Assembly: GCA_949126835.1 (NCBI GenBank) | Contig: OX421497.1 | Coordinates: forward strand, 17,300,823 to 17,364,822 | Source of the DNA: Anisus vortex | Taxonomy: Eukaryota > Mollusca > Gastropoda > Planorbidae | Direction: 5' to 3' | Length of the DNA stretch: 64,000 bases | In this document: positions 36,738 to 47,956 of the stretch, piece by piece | Layout of the letters: each line of letters begins with the position of its first letter | Position numbering within the stretch: the first letter of the stretch is position 1 | Translations under genes and position numbers: made by a program | The notes under the pieces: model-generated | Databases searched by the model: none | What the model saw: only the letters and a program-made list of their open reading frames with translations | Told to the model about the DNA's origin: nothing

Positions 36738-37971
36738 GCCTTTTCAGATCTTTAATGGGCGAGAATTTTATGCTTTCTGACATTAAAATAAACCAAAACC
36801 CCGAAAGTTTTCTTATACCTTCATGAGGCCCATGTCTAATTTAATTAGTGTTAATGATTAGGTTGATATTAAGGTAAGGGTTTGGTTATATTTTTCTCTT
36901 GATTTAAATTTGACATAAATCTTGTGACAGCTAACCTGGGAGTGTCTCCGAATAGACGTAGTAAAGTAAAGAATTGTAAATCAACAATGGGTGACTGTGT
37001 GTGTGTATACATATGTGTGTGTGTGGGGTGTGTAAAGACGAAATGTCAATCAGAGACGTTTTTGACATATGACATGTCTTCTATATGACTGTATAGTACA
37101 ATAAACTTATTATATCAATAGGGACACGTGCCTCTGTGATGTTCTACTATATACGGAATTAAAAAAAACTTTTACATTTGTAAATGACGACACAATAAAA
37201 TCAAGGAGTGGAAACAAATTATACCCAAACTTAAGTAACGCGTTATTCCTAGTAGATTTATTTCCAAAATCAAAGATATATTCGTTTAGGGCTTTTCCAA
37301 AAGTTTTTCCTGTAATGTTGATTTAAAAATCTTGCAATGTTAAAGACTAAGTTACACAGTCAATTAGAAAGATTTAAAGTCAATTTATTATTAATGTCTT
37401 TTATTTTCTGTTGGAACAGATGAGACAGGAAATTGGAAAGCTTTCTTCCTATTTTAATCATTATAATTTATAGGGAGGAAATGTATGCAATTTAAAAATG
37501 GTCTTATGTATATTATGCTTCGTAATTTTCTCAACATTTCCAACCGTAAGAAGGATCCTGCCGGACTCAAGGAACTCTACAAGTACACATTTTTATGAAA
37601 CTTGAAACAAAGGAATACGCTAAAGGATCATATTGGCTATAGGCTAGAATATCCTTTTGGAACTTTGAACTGATTAAAAGAAAATAAACCTTTTTCATTT
37701 GAAGTTGTTTTTTGTTCAAAACAATTAATATTAGCTTTCTTTTTGTTTGTTTTTTAGCTGGAATGTTTAGCTTTATTAGTATAATCTGATATTATTATAT
37801 TTAGTCTAGATTTACAAAGTCAATTCACAAAATCAATTTAGTGTACTTGATTGAAACATTGAAAATAATTTAGAAATAATAATAGAAACAATAAACATAA
37901 ATCCTAAGCAAGAAAAAAAAATATCACAACAAACTAAATGTATAGAAAACCCATTAGGGTCTATATATATA
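36738..37971. other. Unique sequence, nothing recognised
   Basis: A short GT-rich stretch lies near 36996-37030. No coding similarity seen. Confidence 0.5.
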
Positions 37972-38541
37972 GAGCGTTTTCAGTAGGCGGAGCTTAAGTT
38001 TTTTTGTGTACATTTAGTGACGTATTTGTGTAAATATAGAACCCACTTGAGGTACAAACATAACGTGGTGAAAGTAAATTAACTTCTTTATCATGCAAAA
38101 TTCACATCTGAATATTGGCTATCCTACTCAAAAATAAGGAGGTAAATAGTAGTACTGTAGATTAATTGATTAATGTGATTAGGCTAGGGCCGGCTAGACC
38201 TATTTACACTTTCAATTCCACTTTATAGGCCTACACTTTTAATGTTTCGTAGGCTAGGCTACGATGTCAAGTGATAGTGTTGATGAACAGGCTATCTAGT
38301 CAAGTCACTATTAGGCTCACATCGTCTATGATCTATGTCTATGATAATAATAAAATAGCCTATTTTATTTAACATACATAATACAGCTTAAATCTTAACA
38401 AAACTTAAAACACAACACATCATTTAAAAAAAGCTCGAGCCTATATGGAACTTTATTAATACAGCGGCCATATTTAATTGTACACCATTACTCAAAGTAA
38501 ACACAAATCACGTGCTTTTTGTCACGGGATTGCAAACGCCC
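37972..38541. mobile_element. TIR element (MITE-like), copy 2, 570 bp
   Basis: Same family and orientation as 7798-8362. Left end GAGCGTTTTCAGTA, right end ATTGCAAACGCCC, with TA on both sides. Interior blocks shared with copy 1 include TTGATTAATRTGATTAGGCT, AAAAAAAGCTCGAGCCTATA and AATACAGCGGCCAT. Copy 2 lacks about 25 bp present in copy 1 (near 8055-8080) and has an extra GTGTACATTT-type insertion near the left end. No coding capacity. Confidence 0.8.
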
Positions 38542-38649
38542 TATTGATTAGAAGTTTTGTTACATTATTTCATTTAAATCTCAAATCATGAAATTTAGCA
38601 ATGTATAGAAATTCTTTAAAATGTCCTAGTTCTAATTTTTTTTTTTTTT

Positions 38650-38681
38650 GGGAGGCAAGGGGCGGGGAGGGGGGGGGGGAG
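38650..38681 (+). other. G-rich tract, possible G-quadruplex
   Basis: Several G runs (GGG, GGGG, GGGG and a run of about 11) within 32 bp, immediately after a poly(T) run. Confidence 0.5.
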
Positions 38682-38718
38682 ATAGTTTTATAGTTCTATG
38701 TAATATAAATTAACTTGC

Positions 38719-39020
38719 ATTTGCCATGTATATATTCGCCATGTATATATTTGTCATGTATATATTCGCCAAGTATATATTCGCCATGTATATATTCGCC
38801 ATGTATATATTCGCCATATATATATTCGTCATGTATATATTCGCCATGTAGGTATATATTCGCCATGTATATATTCGCCATGTATATATTCGCCATGTAT
38901 AAATTCGTCATGTATATATTCGTCATATAGGTATATATTCGCCATGTATATATTAACCATGTATATATTCGCCATGTATATATTCGCCATGTATATATTC
39001 GCCATGTATATATTCGTCAA
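38719..39020. repeat. 15-bp minisatellite, about 20 units
   Basis: Unit CCATGTATATATTCG. As 15 is a multiple of three, plus frames encode a pentapeptide of the MYIFA type and minus frames one of the MANIY type. These are artefacts. Confidence 0.97.
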
Positions 39021-39865
39021 TTTAAATTTAACTTGTGTAGCCTACATGAAAAGGCAAGAGGAAACTAAAACAATAACTTTGTTAAACAGAAACCAAAGAA
39101 CAAAGAAATCCAAGTATTTAACTTGGATAGAGTGGTAGGATTAATGGTCTGTACAGCCATTAGCTGGATCTATTATATCTACCAAAATTTTCATAAAATC
39201 TTCTCGACATTAAAAATCTAATTAAAGTAAATACCGCAGCAAGCGTGAATATGAAAGAGTAAAATAATCTTTATTAATTTAGCCGTTAGTTGGTTTAATG
39301 ACCTTTGAAAAAAAAAAAACTAACGCTATATGTTCCTTCAACTGTTCCAAATGTTTATAGTTTCTCTAGTCAATGAACAATGACATTAATTGAACATTGA
39401 AAACATGTATGGAAATTTTCAGCAGAATGTGACACATGGGTACCCACAGATTTCCTGTCATCAGGTTTCAGTTGCTGGCAGATCCAGTTAGTCTTGAAGA
39501 CATATTGTGAAGACACTGGATTAGGTCTTCCCTCCCCCCTCCCACCACCCTTAAATCTCCACCTATCAATTCAGATATTGACTTTACGTCAGTAAGCTAG
39601 ACATTCATAAACTTTACTCCTTCGATGTTTCAATTTCAACTCTGGTGTTCTTTCGTCCCTTTGTGTTGCTGTGTATGTCTATCTGCAGTCATGGTTACAG
39701 TAGTGGGATGTTGTCCTATTAAATGACACTTACTAAATGACATGTGTCAACTTGTAAGAACATTTAAACTTTCTTTTTAAAGATTTTTTTTTATATAATA
39801 TTAAATGCTACATTTTTTCCTCGACTCAGATTTTTTAGTTTAGTAATTTACTTGAATAGACTTTA
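39021..39865. other. Unique sequence, nothing recognised
   Basis: Short C-rich run near 39531-39541. No coding similarity. Confidence 0.5.
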
Positions 39866-40076
39866 GTTCAATGAACAAATACTAATAGCCCTAAACATTT
39901 GTAATATTGGCCACTCTAGTTCAATGAACAAATACTAATAGCCCTAAACATTTGTAATATTGGCCACTCTAGTTCAATGAACAAATACTAATAGCCCTAA
40001 ACATCTGTAATATTGGCCACTCTAGTTCAATGAACAAATACTAATAGCCCTAAACATTTGTAATATTGGCCACTCG
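39866..40076. repeat. 53-bp tandem repeat, four units
   Basis: TCAATGAACAAATACTAATA begins at 39868 and 39921 and recurs every 53 bp. Units are almost identical (one T/C change). Confidence 0.96.
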
Positions 40077-40108
40077 TGGAAAAAAGAAAAGGTGAAAATA
40101 GGCCCCAT

Positions 40109-40344
40109 AATGTAAAGTAAAGTACCCGTCGGACCAAATTGATCATAGGCCCCATGAAGCAGCGTTCATCAGTTTCTGTGGCTACGGCATACTAGGTGTT
40201 TGCGTGGGCAGAACAATGCACAGCCGCCTTTACGTTACCCCCAACTAAAGTCAGGTACTCATCAGAGTTGGGTTGACTCATGGACACCATCCAGGCCAGG
40301 AAAAAAATCCGATCGAACGCGTTGCCGCTTTGCCACGGCTCCCC
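40109..40344 (-). mobile_element. tRNA-derived SINE, family A, with a deletion in the promoter region
   Basis: Body and tail match the other copies: GTACCCGTCGGACCAAATTG, TTTCTGTGGCTACGGCATAC and AACTAAAGTCAGGTACTCAT on the plus strand. At the head, the segment between A box and B box is missing, leaving GGGGAGCCGTGGCAAAGCGG followed within about 10 bp by a degenerate GTTCGATCGG. The minus-strand 135-codon frame (40262-40669) starts outside and runs through it; it is not recognised. Confidence 0.82.
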
Positions 40345-41162
40345 ATGGCGCATAATACAAGGAGAAATAGTTTACCTTTGGTGAGGGGAATAATTGGCCT
40401 GTAAAAAAAATATTGAAACAAGTCAGTGACTTACCAAGGATATCAAGACATGGCCGAGTCTTGTTGGGGCTATTAGATGCTCTGAAAGCTATAAATAACA
40501 AGTAAATAAGTGAACTATGTATGACATTGTCATGATTGGCTAATATTCTGTTTATATAGCTCCGTTCTATTGGTGGTGTAGCATAATATACACAAGACCA
40601 TGACGCGTCCATTAAATTGATCGGAAGGTTTACTAAAAAACGAAATAATGAAATAATATATTTATTCAATTGAACTATTTGGTCTTTCTAACGAGTCATA
40701 AAAGAAGTTCCAGTTGGATGAGACATGTAAACACAAAAGAGCAAAAAATATATTTTTACGTTTTTAAGGCAGCTTTAATCTCCCACAAGTGTGACAAAAA
40801 AATGAAGCGTTGATCATGTGACAACGTCTCGTTTCAAATCATTGCACCGGAACTGATAGAATATCTCTAGGATTTCATTCAGAAAATGTTAATTAAACAT
40901 TCGCTCAGGGTGCCAGTATTTGATACACGGGTTCATTTAATTTTTTATTTCCTTTACAAAAGACAAAATAATTGTATGTTGTGTTACATTCCAGAAATTA
41001 AAACGTACGTTTGCAAGTAACAAGTTCATGCTAGATTTAACTGTTTTATTTTTTTCTTTCATTTCTTCACGATATGTGAAATCGACATAAGCTTATATTA
41101 TATTGAAATTCAATATCTTTAATTAAAGCTCAAAATTATTTTGCGTTAACCGAACATCTCTT
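40345..41162. other. Unique sequence, nothing recognised
   Basis: No repeats or recognisable coding segments outside the unassigned minus frame. Confidence 0.45.
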
Positions 41163-41218
41163 AATAATATTAATAATAATGGTTATTTATATAGCGCTTC
41201 TATCCATGATATTTTAAC
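41163..41218 (-). mobile_element. Retroelement 3' tail fragment ending in (ATT)n
   Basis: Read on the minus strand: ...GGATAGAAGCGCTATATAAA, then TAACCATTATTATT. The GCGCTATATAA block followed by a trinucleotide run resembles the tails at 51.84-51.94 and 59.64-59.75 kb. It lies head-to-head against the LINE at 41.23 kb. Confidence 0.6.
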
Positions 41219-41650
41219 ATGCTCAGTGCGCCCTTGAAGATTATTACGTCATCTAGTCCCAAAACTAGAGTAACACCATTAGTAAAATCACTAAACCTAG
41301 AAACACTAGAGGACAGAAGGGCAAAGAGTAAAGTAGTAATAATACATAAGGCATTAAACTCTAATTTAGAAATACAACACAATAACAACCTGTTGCAAAG
41401 CTCAGATAAACATAAAGACAAAAACACTTTCCTTGTCCCTTATGTGAGAACAAATGCATATAAGTACTCTTTCTTCCCGAGTGGCATTCGGGCATGGAAT
41501 GGGTTACCTGAACAAACCAGGAAAACCAATAACCTAACATCATTTAAAACATTAATAAAAATGGAAGACTAGAATCGGACCACGGATGAGCGTAGGACGC
41601 AATAATCTTCTTTATAGAAGGAGCGTTTGTAATGTACAAGATAAGATAAG
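41219..41650 (+). pseudogene. LINE reverse transcriptase C-terminus and 3' end, 5'-truncated
   Basis: An open frame of 117 codons reads as the extreme C-terminus of a non-LTR retrotransposon ORF2: LNLETLEDRRAKSK (residues about 25-38) fits the conserved L-x-TLexRR motif. SFFPSGIRAWNGLPEQ (about 85-100) fits the FFPrxIrxWNxLP motif. It closes with a short FK-type tail and stop at 41572. The catalytic RT core and endonuclease are absent. The first about 5 residues come from the adjoining tail fragment. After the stop, the 3' UTR has a small hairpin (CTTCT-TTAT-AGAAG) and ends in (GATAA)n repeats at about 41636-41654. The structure is that of a 5'-truncated, dead insertion; the clade is CR1/Jockey-like by style, not proven. 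Confidence 0.85.
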
Positions 41651-41652
41651 AT

Positions 41653-41680
41653 AACTCCTGCAGGGCGGCAGGGATCGGTC
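41653..41680 (-). mobile_element. Short SINE family B fragment, inverted, abutting the LINE tail
   Basis: On the minus strand it reads GATCCCTGCCGCCCTGCAGG, then AGT, matching all but one base of the internal segment of the SINE at 62.17-62.20 kb. Too short to say how it arrived. Confidence 0.6.
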
Positions 41681-42187
41681 TGAACTATATTATTATTATA
41701 TATAATATACTTTAAACATTATAGTGTAGGGGCAACACGTTATCAAGGTTTTGGTATAGAATCCAGGCTGGAGCTATTTATATTTTCTTTTTCCGGGAAT
41801 GGATAAAAGTAAAGCCGGCTTAATATTGTGCTGGCTGGCCACACAATTCCCTTCACTAGCCCCATGGATTCTCGAAGGGATTCTTGTATACGTGAACAAT
41901 TTCAATTATACTTTTTATAATAACACTGTCCATTGTAGCATGGGATTGTTTGAACAGTACACTATTTATTTTCCCATTAGTTGTTGTTACGTTCCCTAAT
42001 TTTTGTTAATTTTTGTTTTCCCCTGTGTTTACTGGAGTGTGCTGATTTATTTTTATCTCCCCTGCACCCAGGATTGTTTTATCTCCCTTTCTTTCATCTG
42101 TGTTGGTCACGCTTGACCGCACACCTAGGAAAGTTTTTTTAATTGTTATTTATTCTCTTTTTGTGTATTGTATGACCCAATACCCAT
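41681..42187. other. Unique sequence, nothing recognised
   Basis: A 66-codon plus frame (41799-41999) has no recognisable domain. Confidence 0.45.
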
Positions 42188-42339
42188 GTTTCTGTGTGCT
42201 CCCTTGAGTGTTGTGTGGGCAGTCTTGGTACGAGTCTTGGGTCGACCGGTCTTCGGTATGCTTGTTTCTGTGTGCTCCCTTGAGTGTTGTGTGGGCAGTC
42301 TTGGTACGAGTCTTGGGTCGACCGGTCTTCGGTATGCTT
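42188..42339. repeat. 76-bp direct duplication, two copies
   Basis: GTTTCTGTGTGCTCCCTTGA starts at 42188 and 42264. The 76-bp copies look identical and each contains GGGTCGACCGG. Overlapping 60-63-codon frames are shadows. Confidence 0.95.
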
Positions 42340-42387
42340 TTTTTCTATGTGCGCTTTAAACCTTTCTTTCTACGTAGTGTATCTTTG

Positions 42388-42545
42388 TAAGTAGTAATTT
42401 GTATTAGATTCTTTTTTGTATTATAGTTTGTCAATTTGTATTAGATTCTCTTTTGTATTATAGTTTGTCAATTTGTATTAGATTCTCTTTTGTATTATAG
42501 TTTGTTAATTTGTATTAGAATATTCTTGTGTATTATATTTTAGAG
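42388..42545. repeat. 37-bp tandem repeat, about four units
   Basis: AATTTGTATTAGATTCTCTT then TTGTATTATAGTTTGTC recurs; the outer units are diverged. Confidence 0.9.
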
Positions 42546-43262
42546 TTTAAAATTGTATTTTCTTTTGTACTTTGTAATTATATATGGTAATTGTCTTATT
42601 TCTGTATTAAATCGCAAACGTATTTTGTTAAACTTACCTCTTGACTTTAGAGTATTTTTGTTTGGTTTTGTATTTTGTTTTCTTATTTTAATTAAAGAGT
42701 CTAAATTTATTTTATATTCTTTTGGGGGTTCTTTTAAAATACTCTTATCTTTTAAAATACTCTTATCTTTATTACGTCTAACGAGCCACGTTAAAAATTT
42801 AATTGATACGTATAAATGTTTTATAGCCTCATCCCACACACCCTGTAATACAAAATATCAGCAATCATAATTTTAAAAGCTTAGCTTCTTGCAGGGCTCC
42901 CCCCCCCCCCCCCCCCCCCACCGCTTTCCACCACGACCACCTCACGTATTTCTCACAATTACGAGACCATTGAAAGCTGTGAAATCTACCCCACCTTAAC
43001 ACACACTCATCTCCACCCAGGGGGAAATTTTACAACTTGAAAGAAAACGGTTAATTTATCAGTGTGTTCGTGTCTGTGACTGTCGTGTCATCATGAACAT
43101 TTGACAAACAAGGGGACAACAACCCCCCCCCTCTTCCCTCCTGATAGCATAAGATAAGAAGGTGTACATTGTGTTATCACAATTACGACCTGGAAATCAT
43201 TGTATATTACTAAGCATTCAGTTTTATACTTTCCACCACATGACAGATAATTACGCATTCTT
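42546..43262. other. Unique sequence with a 21-nt poly(C) run
   Basis: C run at 42899-42919. Two overlapping opposite-strand frames of 99 and 105 codons at 42540-42870 are AT-rich (K/N/I or F/L) and unrecognised. Confidence 0.5.
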
Positions 43263-43475
43263 ATATGTAGTATAATTATGTAGTATTATAATGTAGTAGG
43301 CCTATTATTATGTAATATTATTATGTAGTATTATTATGTAGTATTATTATGTAGTATTATTATGTAGTATTATTATGTAGTATTATTATGTAGTATTATT
43401 ATGTAGTATTATTATGTAGTAAGTATTATTATGTAGTATTATTTAGTAGTATTATTATTATGTATATTATTATGT
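43263..43475. repeat. 13-bp AT-rich minisatellite
   Basis: Unit GTAGTATTATTAT, about 14 units with some length variants and one AGGCCTA-bearing unit near 43304. Confidence 0.93.
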
Positions 43476-44275
43476 CTTATAACACTTATTTTACCGATAG
43501 TATATTCGTCTATTTATAAAATAGCCCTTACGAAAGGTACATAAATAATCCGCCTGCTTACTCTAAACTATCTATATCTTACTGTTTTGGAAAATGATAA
43601 GAAAAACTGTAAAAATGTATCTCGTTTTTTAAGGCAATGAAAATGTATAACAGCATTTTATTTCTGATATATTGAATTCCTTTGTAACTTTTTTTTTTAA
43701 ATCGCAATTTGTATCCAGTATAAAAGAAATCTACATTTAAGTTGTTTTTTGTTTAACCATACATGGATTCAATATAAAACATGGTACAATTCAGCCTTAT
43801 TTCTATTATAAATTAACATATAGTTGTTTTTTTTTTAAAGACACTAAGTCAGGAGATAATAAAATGAAACAAAAACAATCAGAAAAGAAAAAAAAATCCA
43901 TTACCAAAATTCATGAAATAGAAATGTACAAATGCATCAAATTTTACGCAATTTAATTTTGTAATTCTGTGTACACTTTAACGTACATTTTACCTGCAGT
44001 AAACTACTCCTAGTGGCAATGTTTGAGAGCTCATCCTTTTACATATACAATGGCATTGTGTGGTCAGTGCATTGCCCACCCTCATTTACTTTCCGCACCT
44101 GATGTTATCATAGTTTAGTCTAGCACTTTCCTTACTGCACCCCTTCACATGGGAACAAGTAATGGCGTTACTTTTTGTTTCAACTTGTACTTGAAACTTA
44201 GACCTTGATATTTTATTATCCAGCACTATATCGTAAGCTAACAGCCTAACATACTATACTTGATATATATACATA
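43476..44275. other. Unique AT-rich sequence, nothing recognised
   Basis: Several poly(T) and poly(A) runs; no coding similarity. Confidence 0.5.
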
Positions 44276-44488
44276 TATACAACTATCTATATATATTAAC
44301 TATCTGTCTATATTAACTATCTATATATATTAACTATCTATATATATTAACTGTCTATATATATTAACTATCTATAAATATTAACTATCTATAAATATTA
44401 ACTATCTATATATACCAACTATCTATATATATTAACTATCTTTATATATATTAACTATCTATATCTATATTAACTATCTATTTCTTAC
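44276..44488. repeat. 17-18-bp AT-rich minisatellite, about 12 units
   Basis: Unit TATCTATATATATTAAC with small variants (TGTC, AAATATT). Confidence 0.93.
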
Positions 44489-44606
44489 GTCATACAAGTG
44501 ATTTCTTTCATCTAAGCCTCCCGTGTCCCATGTATTAAATATACAATATATAACAAACTGTTCCCTCTAAAAACATAAGCCTAATAGAACTTGTGAGACT
44601 TGTACA

Positions 44607-44850
44607 CAGTAAAAAAGTAAAGTATCCCGTCGAAAAAGCTTTCATCCGTTTTTTTAGGCCTCGGCATACTAGAGGACTGTTTGGCCAGCACAATGCACAG
44701 CCACCTTTACTTTACCCTAAAGAAAATCAAGTACCCATCAGAGCTGGGTAGACTCAGGGACACCCTCCAGCCACCGGGAAAAATATGATTCGACCCAAGG
44801 ACCTGCTGTACGTCAGCCGAACGGGCTGTCGCTCCACCACAGTACCCCTT
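44607..44850 (-). mobile_element. tRNA-derived SINE, family A, diverged
   Basis: Minus strand: head GGGGTACTGTGGTGGAGCGA (A-box region), a worn B box near 44792 (GGTCGAATCA), then GAGTCTACCCAGCTCTGATG and the GGTGGCTGTGCATTGTGCTG body. The tail is near 44607-44630, with the usual GGTCCGACGGG segment damaged. The 66-codon minus frame is a shadow. Confidence 0.85.
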
Positions 44851-45330
44851 GTAAACAGCCAACATTATATTTTTCAGCCATAAATACCCTGGTCCGCCCC
44901 TGGTCAAATTGTCATTACGTCATACAGTTACCTAGACTGTCTATCATACTATTTCTATGTATGATTCCCAGACCTGGAGGTGAATCTAGATGGATGGTTG
45001 GAATATTCTTTCAACACCGCTTGTCCTCTGTTGTTTTCTAACTGGGCTAGAAATCATGTGGAAACATTTCAGAAATTTGAGCAGTGGAATAGAAAAGAAA
45101 GAAAGAATAGAAGTGTTAGCCGGTTACAGCTTGTTAGTAGAACTACGCCTACACCCACAAACGCACACACGCGGGCGCACACATACAAACACACATGCAA
45201 AGTATTTTAAAAGACATATCTCCGGGGCTTAAGAAATGTATCAGATTCTATCCTCCATGGTTGACTTAAGTTATCTGCTTTTATTTCCCCCTTACTCCCT
45301 CTCGCTGACTCGCCCTCCTTCAACACCCCC
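44851..45330. other. Unique sequence, nothing recognised
   Basis: Overlapping frames of 76 and 80 codons at 44980-45232 run into a CA-rich stretch; no domain seen. Confidence 0.45.
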
Positions 45331-45403
45331 ACACACACGTACACACACACACGTACACACACACGTACACGCACACACACGTACACACACACACACATAC
45401 AAA
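45331..45403. repeat. (CA)n microsatellite with regular GT interruptions
   Basis: CA repeats interrupted by CGTACA about every 12-18 bp. Frames on both strands over it are spurious. A shorter CA-rich stretch precedes it at 45157-45200. Confidence 0.93.
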
Positions 45404-47732
45404 CAAGCGGCAGACAAGAAAAGGCCATCCATTTGTTCCTTTTCTTTGCCCTTTCATGTATCTGTCATAGAGCCTGTTGGTTTTCCAATTAAGTGAATAA
45501 ATGCAGGTCCAATACGAGAGATACACATCCAGATAGCCCGCTGTTTCTAGTAGTTTCTTCTTATTGTTGTTTGTTGTTGTTGTTTATTTCTTGGCAACAT
45601 TGTTTATAATCTTACAAGTCTAGGTCATTATTACATTCTGAGACCAAAAGTCTGGTCTTGACGAAGTTTAACGACCGACGGTTGTTGTTCTATTTGCATA
45701 CTTTAAATAAAAGTTATCCTGTCATTAAGCGCCGATACATTGACAAGTTTTAACGATTATGCATGCATTAAAATTTCACAAGAAAAAACATTTCCGGTCT
45801 TATTCGATCATTTTCTCCGAAACATGTCTGTGTGCTACGTTACTGGTAATACGAAAATATGTATAGAACAAGGTCTACTTAAGTAATAAGTAGTCCTTGG
45901 TATAGAATTAAATTTTATTTCATTTCCAAAAGATGGCACCAAAAGAAAACAATGGATTGTGAATGTCAGATTTGAAGAATCACCTATTTATTATCCCAAA
46001 GTAATTGCTTGATGCAAAAGAATTTTCGTGTTGTTGTTTTTTATAAATCTCCGCATTGTGTTTTTTTAATTACCAAGGGCGCAACTCTTGACTAACTTAT
46101 TTCATAAACAAATGCTACATTCATCCTAACGCGACTAACACTTTGAGTATTAATTATCGCCTACTCACTTTTCATGTTAAAAACGGATTTCTCATAACTA
46201 ATCTTGTAGCCGTTGTATATTTCTACAAGATAAGAACTGGCTGTCGATGTTGAAATCAATTGTCAAACAGCACCAAAAAGCATGTTGTTTTATTTACGAA
46301 AAGGGTGGTAAATTTCACCGGAAGTTCACGATCATATCAGTTCAAAAGGTCACACCTAATTAAGACTTGTCAATGCACATGATTAGAAAATACCTTGCAA
46401 AAAAAATTAAACTGAATTATCATGTTGTTGTTTATTTTATTTTTTTAATTATTTTTTTGTGTTTGTTTTTATTTGTGTTAGTCCTTGACTTACAAAAACC
46501 TTAAACTTGGTTAAATATTCATAAAGCATTGATAGATTGCAAGCAATGGGTATTAGGATTGTATCATTTGGGATATTAAAGCTAGCGCATTCTGGAAACA
46601 TTTGTTTGTTACATATTTATCATGTAGGCCTATTCATCTACTAATTTAGGAGTCGACCTTACATATTTAGTTAAAAAGACAACAATCGATCTACAAAATC
46701 TAATCCACAAGTTTTGAAAAAGTAATTTTGAGGTCAATTCAATTTGATATTTCGTGGAAATGTAGTTTACGGTAATTGATATGTTGACATTTGGATGACA
46801 CTTTATTGACATTTGGATGACTCTTTATTAAAAAAGATTAATTAATGAAAAGTTAAATAATCGAAATTTATGATGATTATGCTCATGATTATTATTATAC
46901 AAAGAGCTCTAAATAAAATTCGTCTAATGTTCTGGTTTGATTATTTAACCCTGACGTTACGTCGTGAAAAGTCCAGAAGGTGTAGAATGATGGTTGTTGA
47001 ATTGTATTTTAAATTGATCAGGTGAAATTTTTAAAAAAGCTTTTAAAAAAATGAGACAAGACAGTACAAAACAGCTCAGACATCTTAAGACAAGCATCTT
47101 TAAATGTGTACTAGAAATTAACTTTATTGTTGTTTTCAATTGAACTCTTATGTTTGTGTTTTGTATATTGGTTGTTATTAGTGACATAGAGAGTTAAGAA
47201 CCAGCTTACATTATTTTTATAAACTCCTCCAGTATATAACTATTTAAATTGAATTAAAGTCTCCCCCTCCGTCTCTCCACTTCTCCCACATACACGGCCA
47301 ATAAATTAACTCCCTATCTCTCTAAAGATTTCCTGTCAATTCATTCCAGCTAAGTATGGATTCAATCCAAAGAACAAACTGTTCATATTTTCCCCCAAAC
47401 ATGACCAAATTTGCTCGTCATGCCTGAGAAAAATGAAAGGTCACCCGCCAAGCAACATTTTAATGATCTGTTAAACCCAACAAGTGCTTGATCTTTGTCT
47501 CAATCATGGCATTGTTTCCACTACCCCACCTTAGTTTCTTTTCAATTCAGTTTTCCGATCTCAGAGAGTTTTGAAAAGTGTCAATGCTTCTTCTTTCAGG
47601 CTGCCCGCCCCAACAACAAGTAGAGACATTCTACACAAATAGATTACTTACAAAACATTCATAAAAGTTAAGACATTATTTTGAAACAGCCACCAGCACA
47701 TGTCTTCAGAAAAATCAAAAGGGAAAAAATCA
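45404..47732. other. Unique AT-rich sequence, nothing recognised
   Basis: The longest repeat-poor stretch in this half of the window. Frames of 60-76 codons (46630-46812, 46957-47187) show no recognisable domain. No transposon ends were seen by eye. Confidence 0.5.
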
Positions 47733-47956
47733 AGACTACTTTATAGTTCGTGGAAAAAAGACTACTTCATAGTTCGTGGGCTACAACGTAAAAAAGACTA
47801 ATTCATAGTTCGTGGGCTACAACGTCAATAAGACTGCCGTACTTCGTAGTTCGTGGGCTACAACGTCAGTAAGACTACTTCATAGTTCGTGGGTTACAAC
47901 GTCAATAAGACTACTTCATAGTTCGTGGGTTACAACGTCAATAAGACTACTTCATA
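47733..47956. repeat. 36-bp tandem repeat, about six units
   Basis: GACTACTTCATAGTTCGTGG then GYTACAACGTCAATAA. GACTA starts at 47733, 47760, 47796, 47873, 47909 and 47945. The first unit is short, and 47832 carries a variant with an insertion. Confidence 0.93.

Noticed and set aside
36306..36783. Tryptophan/cysteine-rich protein on the minus strand (123 codons) and lysine/alanine-rich one on the plus strand (141 codons)
   Set aside because: Both are three-unit read-throughs of a 19-bp array.
40262..40669. 135-codon minus-strand protein
   Set aside because: Its C-terminal third is SINE sequence and the rest matches no family; codon pattern looks random.
42540..42870. Opposing 99- and 105-codon frames, one membrane-like
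   Set aside because: AT-rich composition alone yields K/N/I and F/L strings on opposite strands; no motif or start context supports either.
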